The notes under the pieces: model-generated
What the model saw: only the letters and a program-made list of their open reading frames with translations
What the model was told of the DNA's origin: nothing
Database searches by the model: none
Source of the DNA: Lachnospiraceae bacterium
Lineage (GTDB): Bacteria > Bacillota > Clostridia > Lachnospirales > Lachnospiraceae
Reading direction: 5' to 3'
Length of the DNA: 7,026 bases
NCBI GenBank assembly: GCA_017477805.1
Contig: JAFUUM010000225.1
Span: forward strand, 1 to 7,026
Shown here: positions 1 to 4,741 of the stretch, one piece after another
Layout of the letters: every line of letters begins with the position of its first letter
Position numbering within the stretch: the stretch's first letter is position 1
Program-made: the position numbers and the translations under genes

Positions 1-128
1 AGATCATAAATAAAAGTCCAATCGATCGCACTATCTACAAGCCGTAGGAGGTGATCCTTGGGTACCATGTCATCCATGCAGAACATCTGGATCTGATTTC
101 TTTTCTTATCAGCGTTTTGCGTCATCAT
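1..128 (-). CDS. IS1182-type transposase, N-terminal part (runs off left edge)
   Basis: Reading the minus strand from ATG at 128 gives 42 codons and continues past the window edge with no stop. The peptide starts MMTQNADKKRNQIQMF and contains MDDMVPKDHLLRLVD followed by AIDWTFIYDL. The 'D-x-VPKDHLLR...D..IDw.FIYDL' pattern is the hallmark N-terminus (DUF772-like region) of IS1182/IS5-group DDE transposases, which cut and paste insertion sequences. The catalytic DDE part lies outside the window. Two adjacent ATGs (128 and 125) are possible starts; a run of six G (complement of 139-144) about 10 nt upstream of 128 can act as ribosome binding site. A near-consensus promoter lies just upstream. 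The terminal inverted repeat of the element must lie to the right of the promoter, but I could not identify it. Family assignment rests on motif recognition from memory. Confidence 0.82.
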   Translation of the reverse strand, partial: MMTQNADKKRNQIQMFCMDDMVPKDHLLRLVDSAIDWTFIYD

Positions 129-157
129 GTTGGAAAAGCCCCCCATTTATTAGCTTT

Positions 158-186
158 ATTATAACACAAAATGACACAAATGTCAT
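158..186 (-). promoter_or_regulatory. Promoter of the transposase gene
   Basis: On the minus strand there is a perfect -10 box TATAAT (158-163) preceded by TG one base upstream (extended -10, TGTTATAAT), a 17-nt spacer (164-180), and a -35 box ATGACA (181-186) matching TTGACA in five of six positions. It points toward the transposase start at 128, about 30 nt downstream of the -10. The -35 box is one arm of a perfect inverted repeat (171-186), so a repressor or a hairpin could control it. Confidence 0.75.
171..186. repeat. Palindrome overlapping the transposase -35 box
   Basis: ATGACA (171-176), a 4-nt spacer CAAA, and TGTCAT (181-186) form a perfect 6-bp inverted repeat. One arm is exactly the -35 hexamer and the other lies in the promoter spacer. 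The position is suitable for an operator that blocks RNA polymerase, for example autoregulation of transposase expression. That role is inference; the symmetry is directly visible. Confidence 0.5.
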
Positions 187-200
187 GTTTTTTTGTAAAG

Positions 201-232
201 AAAAAAGCCCAAACATCGAAATGTTTGAGCCT
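201..232 (-). terminator. Intrinsic terminator after the TIR gene
   Basis: On the minus strand, arms at 232-221 and 216-205 form a 12-bp stem with a few G-U wobbles and a UUCG tetraloop (complement of 217-220), followed at once by six T (complement of 201-206) and then CTTT. This is a classic rho-independent terminator. It lies about 60 nt downstream of the TIR gene stop at 292 and would end that transcript before the transposase promoter. Confidence 0.8.
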
Positions 233-246
233 TTGTCTACAGTCTG

Positions 247-283
247 ACCGCAGTTTCTTATAAACAAAGAAGCTGCGGTTTTT
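247..283 (+). terminator. Hairpin with plus-strand T-run (opposing terminator)
   Basis: Arms ACCGCAGTTTCTT (247-259) and AAGAAGCTGCGGT (267-279) pair over 13 positions with one G-U on the plus strand, separated by a 7-nt loop. The right arm runs into five T (279-283). The T-run is on the plus strand, so it would stop transcription travelling rightward into the 3' end of the TIR gene. No plus-strand gene is visible to its left inside the window. On the minus strand it is a hairpin without a U-tract, 12 nt past the TIR gene stop, where it could protect the mRNA 3' end. Confidence 0.6.
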
Positions 284-291
284 CATGATCA

Positions 292-3204
292 TTATTCAAT
301 TCCGTAGGCAGATTTTGCTTCCGGGCTCATCTCTACACCCTGCAGGATGGCTTCTCCCTTTTGGATCAGTTCCTCCAACGTGTATTGTTTGAAATACCCA
401 ACGTGATTTTCGCGGCCGTCTCCGCTGGAGGTGGTGATAAAGCGGTTCCGGGGTACGTCTACTCCAAGGCAGTGCTGGACGCAGGCGACCTCCACAAAAC
501 TGGAGAGCTCCACCACGTCGCAGAGTTTTCCAAACTGTACATAGACTCTGTCACGATCCTCATCCAGAACAAAGGAGCACTCATAGGTGCCGTTGATGTA
601 CCGGGAGATCCCGGTGCTTTCCAGAAATTCTCCGGTCTCCGCATCGAATTTGCTGAGGCCGCCGTCGTTATATGCAGCCAGCACCACATCTTTCTCGCCC
701 AGGGTACATTCCAGATATCCCATGAGGATACGGTCCGGGTCCTTGGTCAAAAACTCCGGAGTATCGTCTTCTTCATCATTTCCGTAAGTCGTTGCTTCTT
801 CCAGTGCAATGGCATAAGCCTCCCGGACAGCATCTCCATCCTTCAGGAAAGAAAGCTTGGATGCAGCTGCATCACGTTTTCTCTCATTCATCGCTCCCGT
901 TTCGAGATCCACTTCCACAAGCAGCTCTTCGGAATAGATATCCCGGAAAAGATAGGCCTTTCCTTCCGCAAACCCAAGGGGGGTGTACTGATAGGACTTA
1001 ACGGCTTCTCCTTCCATCTCTTTTTGCAGGATCATCTTCGACTGTTCCAGATCAAATACGGTCAGGAGCGCGGAGTCATAGCCGTTTCCTTCCTTGGTCA
1101 TGGTCATCAGATAATGATCGTCCATGACATAATCTCCGTCCAGGATGGTGTCTAAGTCCGTTACTTCCTCAAAAGCGGTCCATTCTTCGTCGCAAACATA
1201 AACTCCGTAGTAAATAATCTGGGAACTGAGAGACTTTTTCACATAAACGCCGCGGTTGACCACAGCTTCCGCCAGATCATCCGTAAAGTAAGGTCGTGAA
1301 TAAAGTGCATCCGTGCCATAATTCGGAGCAGGACTAAGTGAGCATCCGCTCTTGGTGATGTAAACGGGGTATCCATCCCCGTCATTGTCGTTTGCTTCAA
1401 TGATCACATCACTCACGTTGTGCTCGTAGAGCATCTCACCGGTCTCCACTTCGTAGATCCGGCACATATTTCCCTCGTAATAACCAACGGCGTTAATGGC
1501 CGGCAGATACAGGAAATCCGACTTCACTGCAACTTCATTACTGGTAAAATCCGTTTCCCAGATGACGTTTAAGTCCCTGACATCCAGGCAGTACAGCAGG
1601 CAATGATCCGTTTTGATCAGGGAATAATCATACATGGACATGCTGGAATCAGTTGTATCTTCAACGGAGGAAATGGCAAGATGGTCATTATCTGCCCAGC
1701 CGAAGAAGATCAGATCCGCATTCTCGCATTCATAGTACTTTGTTTCCAAAGTCTCAAAATCAAAGATCCCGACAATCTCGGCATTTTCTCCCGTCATGTA
1801 AGCATCATATGCGATCTTACTCTTATCCGGGGAGAGTTTGTACTTGGATCCGTTGGTCCGAAACTTCCCTTCGGGATCCAGGCCACCGGCTTCGTACTGT
1901 GTTTCCACCTTACCGGTGTTGATGTTGACGTTATAAAACTGTACGCCGTCCAGAACAATAAGCACATGTTCCTCGTCGATCATCAGGCCCTTGGCGCCGA
2001 TCCGCTCGTAATCTTCCGTAGGGAAGTTCCAGCATTCCTTTCCGGTTTCCAGGTCGTATGCATAGGCAACCCTGTTCGTGGAGATCAGGATCTTGTCCGA
2101 CTCCATAAAGGATATGTAAGCCAGATCCTCCACCCGATCCAGCCGCAGCAGTTCCTGATGGGTCTCCGTACTCCAGACCACCACATTGCCCTTGTTATCT
2201 CTTGCCGCCAGCTTTTTTCCGTCTCTGGAAACGACCATCTCGCTGATGTTGTTGTTCATCTGATAATTCCAGACGGCACTGATGTTGGCATCATTTAAGG
2301 TCACGTAAGCCATACTGGCATCCGTTAACGCTCTGATGGCCTCCGGTGTTACCGGGATATTTGGGTTTTTCTCAGAGGGAAGAGCAGCAAGTGCCAACTG
2401 CAGAGCATCCATCCGCTGCTCATCATCCAGAAGTTTTCCCGACTCATTGGCCAGGTATCTGGAGCGGTTTCGAAGGACTTCCTGATAGCTCTCATCCAGC
2501 TGTACATTTCTCTCTTCCAGCTGCCTGTTACTCTCATCCAGCCGTCTGTTGCTCTCATCCAGGCGCATATTACTGTAAAACATGTACGCACCAAAGCCAA
2601 GGGCGATGGATAAGATGCCTGCGAAGATGGCGGTGGTCCGGCGCATGCGGTACTGACGCTGTCTGTTCATGAGCTCGTCATAAGAACAGCCGATCAGGGT
2701 TGCTGCCAGTCTGGGCAGTTCCTCCTTCGTTGCCGCCTTCATGGACATGCGATAATCTGCGGACAAGGGTTCCATGGGGATGGTCCGGCGGATCTCATGA
2801 CCTTCTTCATCGACGATCACTTCTTCGGTATTTAAAAGGATCTCCGGGATCACATCCTGCGGTTCTCCCTCTGCCAGGACCGTCAGGACCTTGCTCTTGT
2901 CATGGGTCTGCAGGAAATAATCGATCTCTCTGGATACCCAGATGGATTCCTTTGTTCTCGGAGAGCAGATGACAATAAGATAATCCGCATGCTCAAGAGC
3001 GTAGGAAATATCATCACCCAGGTTACTTGTGATAGGCAGTTCGTCCTTATCCCGGAAGACTCTCTCGATCTTTTTGACGCCGGTCTTTCTCCGGATCTTG
3101 CCGGGGATCCGGTAGCGCTCAAGGCTCCTTTGAACCGCAGCTGCCACTTTGGAGTCCACCTGGGCGTGTTTATAAGAAATAAATGCGTTGTAGTGCTTGA
3201 TCAT
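292..3204 (-). CDS. TIR domain membrane protein with C-terminal beta-propeller-like region
   Basis: The 970-residue product starts MIKHYNAFISYKHAQ at ATG 3204, preceded by AAGAGG (complement of 3217-3222) about 12 nt upstream. The frame stays open upstream to 3483, but that part overlaps the 3' end of pfp and its terminator and is not protein-like, so 3204 is the start. Residues 3 to ~125 are a TIR domain: FISYKH box, VFRDKDELP (49-57), LIVICSPRTKES (76-87), and WVSRE (89-93), where E93 fits the catalytic glutamate of TIR NADases. Residues ~148-188 are a helical juxtamembrane stretch ending in basic RQRQYRMRR. One membrane span follows (190-209), then a coiled coil of four heptads (214-241), a YLANESGKLL...ALQLALAALP segment (250-275), and ~650 residues of WD40/quinoprotein-like strand repeats such as VVVWSTETHQELL, YAYDLETGKECW and FDAETGEFLES. 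Basic residues before the span suggest the TIR is cytoplasmic and the acidic propeller extracytoplasmic. Related TIR-membrane-propeller proteins are known in Firmicutes; a role in signalling or phage defence is inference. Confidence 0.9.
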   Translation of the reverse strand: MIKHYNAFISYKHAQVDSKVAAAVQRSLERYRIPGKIRRKTGVKKIERVFRDKDELPITSNLGDDISYALEHADYLIVICSPRTKESIWVSREIDYFLQTHDKSKVLTVLAEGEPQDVIPEILLNTEEVIVDEEGHEIRRTIPMEPLSADYRMSMKAATKEELPRLAATLIGCSYDELMNRQRQYRMRRTTAIFAGILSIALGFGAYMFYSNMRLDESNRRLDESNRQLEERNVQLDESYQEVLRNRSRYLANESGKLLDDEQRMDALQLALAALPSEKNPNIPVTPEAIRALTDASMAYVTLNDANISAVWNYQMNNNISEMVVSRDGKKLAARDNKGNVVVWSTETHQELLRLDRVEDLAYISFMESDKILISTNRVAYAYDLETGKECWNFPTEDYERIGAKGLMIDEEHVLIVLDGVQFYNVNINTGKVETQYEAGGLDPEGKFRTNGSKYKLSPDKSKIAYDAYMTGENAEIVGIFDFETLETKYYECENADLIFFGWADNDHLAISSVEDTTDSSMSMYDYSLIKTDHCLLYCLDVRDLNVIWETDFTSNEVAVKSDFLYLPAINAVGYYEGNMCRIYEVETGEMLYEHNVSDVIIEANDNDGDGYPVYITKSGCSLSPAPNYGTDALYSRPYFTDDLAEAVVNRGVYVKKSLSSQIIYYGVYVCDEEWTAFEEVTDLDTILDGDYVMDDHYLMTMTKEGNGYDSALLTVFDLEQSKMILQKEMEGEAVKSYQYTPLGFAEGKAYLFRDIYSEELLVEVDLETGAMNERKRDAAASKLSFLKDGDAVREAYAIALEEATTYGNDEEDDTPEFLTKDPDRILMGYLECTLGEKDVVLAAYNDGGLSKFDAETGEFLESTGISRYINGTYECSFVLDEDRDRVYVQFGKLCDVVELSSFVEVACVQHCLGVDVPRNRFITTSSGDGRENHVGYFKQYTLEELIQKGEAILQGVEMSPEAKSAYGIE
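2489..2562 (-). repeat. Four 21-bp tandem repeat units encoding coiled-coil heptads
   Basis: The 11-mer CTCTCATCCAG (plus-strand sense) occurs at 2489, 2531 and 2552, and with one mismatch at 2510, an exact 21-bp period. On the coding strand each unit encodes one heptad: RLDESNR, RLDESNR, QLEERNV, QLDESYQ (residues 214-241 of the TIR protein). It lies directly after the membrane span. Copy number could vary between strains by slippage in steps of seven residues without breaking the frame. Confidence 0.8.
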
Positions 3205-3250
3205 GGTATTACTTTTCCTCTTACTGTTAATGCAAAAATAAACAAAGTGC

Positions 3251-3259
3251 AGTATAGCA
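3251..3259 (-). promoter_or_regulatory. Candidate extended -10 promoter of the TIR gene
   Basis: The minus strand reads TGCTATACT here: a -10 box TATACT (five of six to consensus) with the extended TGn element. I see no good -35 box at 17 nt. Transcription would start near 3244, giving a leader of about 40 nt with AAGAGG before ATG 3204. It lies just downstream of the pfp terminator, which supports separate transcription of the TIR gene. Confidence 0.5.
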
Positions 3260-3281
3260 TAAGAGGTCGGACCATTTCTAC

Positions 3282-3317
3282 AAAAAATCCCCCGATTCCA
3301 TAGTGAAATCGGGGGAT
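3282..3317 (-). terminator. Intrinsic terminator of pfp
   Basis: On the minus strand the arms ATCCCCCGATT (complement of 3307-3317) and AATCGGGGGAT (complement of 3287-3297) form a perfect 11-bp stem with a 9-nt loop, followed by a run of six T (complement of 3282-3287). It starts 25 nt after the pfp stop codon and is a strong rho-independent terminator separating pfp from the TIR gene. Confidence 0.92.
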
Positions 3318-3341
3318 AATACTGATTTTTTGTTGTCTGTT

Positions 3342-4601
3342 TTACAGCAGTTCCTGATAGCCGGGAACATACAGATGACGGGGAATACCGTCCACCATGA
3401 CTGCTCCCACATCGCCCTGGATCAGAGGACGAACGTAAGTGATGAACTCCTGTGTTACATAGGTGCCGTCTTTGGTGATCCACTCTCTGGGAACCAGACG
3501 CTCATCGTTAGCGATCTTGTGAACATCCTTGACCTCGGTACCTGCCTGATAAGGATCGTCGGACAGTCTCTGGATAACAACCATCTTACCGCTGTCGCCT
3601 TCGTCAGCAGCCTTCATGGCAGCACCACCAACCTCGTAGGCTTCCAGGATATCAACTCTGGATGCGCAGTGGCTGGCTGCTCTCTGCAGAGTGGAAAGCT
3701 CGATGGAACGGGTCTTACAGCCGATCTCCTGAGAAAGAACGGTACACAGATATCTGGCGGTTCCGGTGAGCTGCTTGTGACCGAATGCATCAACATACTC
3801 GGTGCTGTTGCCCATCTCGCTGATGTAGGTGCCGTCTGCGGTATGGATACCTTCGGAAACGGCGATCACAACGGATTTCTTTTTCTTTAACAGTTCCTTA
3901 CATTTCTTGACAAAAGAGGGAACATCAAAAGGCAGTTCCGGCAGATAGATGGCATCGGGACCGTCACAGTCCTCACCTTTGGAAAGGGCTGCAGCACCGG
4001 TAAGCCAGCCTGCGTTTCTTCCCATGATCTCTACCACGATGATCTGACCCTTGCTGGTCTCAAGACTCCAGCCGTCACGGATGATCTCCTTTACGGAAGT
4101 ACCGATATACTTCGCAGCGGAGCCGTAACCGGGGGTGTGATCGGTGAGTGCCAGGTCGTTATCAATGGTCTTGGGGCAGCCCACAAAGCGTACCTCGGAA
4201 CCGGTAACGATCGCGTAATCGGACAGCTTCTTGATGGTGTCCATGGAGTCGTTTCCGCCGATGTAGATAAAGCAGTCGATCTCCAGCTCGTCCAGGATCT
4301 TAAAGATCTTTTCATACACTTCTTTGTCTTCGTAGATATCCGGAAGTTTATAACGGCAGGATCCCAGATATGCGGACGGTGTGCGCTTTAACAGCTCAGC
4401 ATCCAGTCCGGTGCGGATGTGCTCGGACAGATCGATGTAACGGCCTTCCAAAAGTCCCTGTACGCCGTGCAGCATACCGTAGACCTTTTTGTAGCCTCTG
4501 TCCTTTGCGGTCCGGAACACTCCTGCCAAAGAAGAGTTGATGGCCGCTGTCGGGCCTCCGGACTGTCCTACGATGACATTACGTTTTGCTTTCTTGCTCA
4601 T
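3342..4601 (-). CDS. pfp: Pyrophosphate-dependent 6-phosphofructokinase
   Basis: A 419-residue cytosolic glycolytic enzyme that phosphorylates fructose 6-phosphate to fructose 1,6-bisphosphate. Visible motifs: N-terminal VGQSGGPTAAIN (11-22) phosphate loop; GGNDS (115-119); PKTIDNDL (143-150) with D147 as the expected catalytic base; MGRNAGWL (193-200); SEGI (249-252). ATP enzymes have Gly at the positions held here by D118 and K144; Asp plus Lys is the known signature of PPi users, so PPi is the likely phosphoryl donor and the reaction should be reversible. The length fits the TM0289-like clade of about 420 residues. ATG 4601 (MSKKAKRNVIVG) is chosen because it gives the usual family N-terminus; an in-frame GTG at 4628 would add nine residues (MQKGWGYKE) with no better ribosome site. 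The site before 4601 is weak (AAAGG and GGGG, 10-16 nt upstream). A strong terminator follows. Donor specificity is inferred from motifs. Confidence 0.95.
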   Translation of the reverse strand: MSKKAKRNVIVGQSGGPTAAINSSLAGVFRTAKDRGYKKVYGMLHGVQGLLEGRYIDLSEHIRTGLDAELLKRTPSAYLGSCRYKLPDIYEDKEVYEKIFKILDELEIDCFIYIGGNDSMDTIKKLSDYAIVTGSEVRFVGCPKTIDNDLALTDHTPGYGSAAKYIGTSVKEIIRDGWSLETSKGQIIVVEIMGRNAGWLTGAAALSKGEDCDGPDAIYLPELPFDVPSFVKKCKELLKKKKSVVIAVSEGIHTADGTYISEMGNSTEYVDAFGHKQLTGTARYLCTVLSQEIGCKTRSIELSTLQRAASHCASRVDILEAYEVGGAAMKAADEGDSGKMVVIQRLSDDPYQAGTEVKDVHKIANDERLVPREWITKDGTYVTQEFITYVRPLIQGDVGAVMVDGIPRHLYVPGYQELL

Positions 4602-4654
4602 TTCTTTGTAACCCCAACCTTTCTGCACTATGTGCTTTTTTTACCCCAATTTGC

Positions 4655-4675
4655 CGGGGCATATAAAGCGCCCCG
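4655..4675 (-). promoter_or_regulatory. GC-rich hairpin in the pfp leader
   Basis: CGGGGC (4655-4660) and GCCCCG (4670-4675) form a perfect 6-bp GC stem with a 9-nt A/T-rich loop. No T-run follows on either strand, so it is not a standard terminator. If transcription starts near 4681 from the candidate promoter just upstream, this stem sits at the very 5' end of the pfp mRNA, where it could stabilise the transcript. Function is inference. Confidence 0.4.
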
Positions 4676-4687
4676 ACCCCAAATATT

Positions 4688-4696
4688 ATTTTATCA
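4688..4696 (-). promoter_or_regulatory. Candidate extended -10 promoter of pfp
   Basis: The minus strand reads TGATAAAAT, an extended -10 (TGn followed by TAAAAT, five of six to TATAAT). The hexamer 17 nt upstream is TCGCAC, a poor -35 box. It lies 40 nt after the aminopeptidase stop codon in an A/T-rich stretch and would give a leader of about 80 nt. No terminator is evident between the aminopeptidase and pfp, so read-through is also possible. Confidence 0.35.
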
Positions 4697-4724
4697 CACA
4701 TCATTTGATGGTGCGAGTAAGTGG

Positions 4725-4741
4725 AACTAAACGATTTAGTT
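4725..4741 (-). repeat. Short inverted repeat across the aminopeptidase stop codon
   Basis: AACTAAA (4725-4731), CGA, TTTAGTT (4735-4741) is a perfect 7-bp inverted repeat with a 3-nt loop that includes the TAA stop (4736-4738). It is A/T-rich and has no T-run after it on the minus strand, so it is at most a weak mRNA 3' hairpin. Confidence 0.35.

Noticed and set aside
129..291. Terminal inverted repeat of the insertion sequence
   Set aside because: It must lie to the right of the transposase promoter, but the other end of the element is outside the window, so no pair can be matched.
361..1155. Plus-strand open frame of 264 codons opposite the TIR gene
   Set aside because: It is antisense to a confidently identified coding region and shows no recognisable domain.
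1603..2298. Plus-strand open frame of 231 codons opposite the TIR gene
   Set aside because: Same reason: shadow of a real gene, no recognisable family.
3205..3483. Upstream extension of the TIR frame by 93 codons
   Set aside because: It overlaps the pfp 3' end and runs through its terminator; the peptide is low-quality Arg/Ser/His-rich sequence, and a good TIR N-terminus with ribosome site begins at 3204.
3303..3890. Plus-strand open frame of 195 codons opposite pfp
   Set aside because: It starts inside the pfp terminator and is antisense to a conserved enzyme; its open state follows from the codon bias of pfp.
4602..4628. GTG at 4628 as pfp start
   Set aside because: It would add nine residues not typical of the family, and no ribosome site stands at a suitable distance before it.
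4625..4642. Plus-strand hairpin GCAC-TAT-GTGC followed by seven T
   Set aside because: The stem has only 4 bp and a 3-nt loop, and no plus-strand gene precedes it; too weak to call a terminator.
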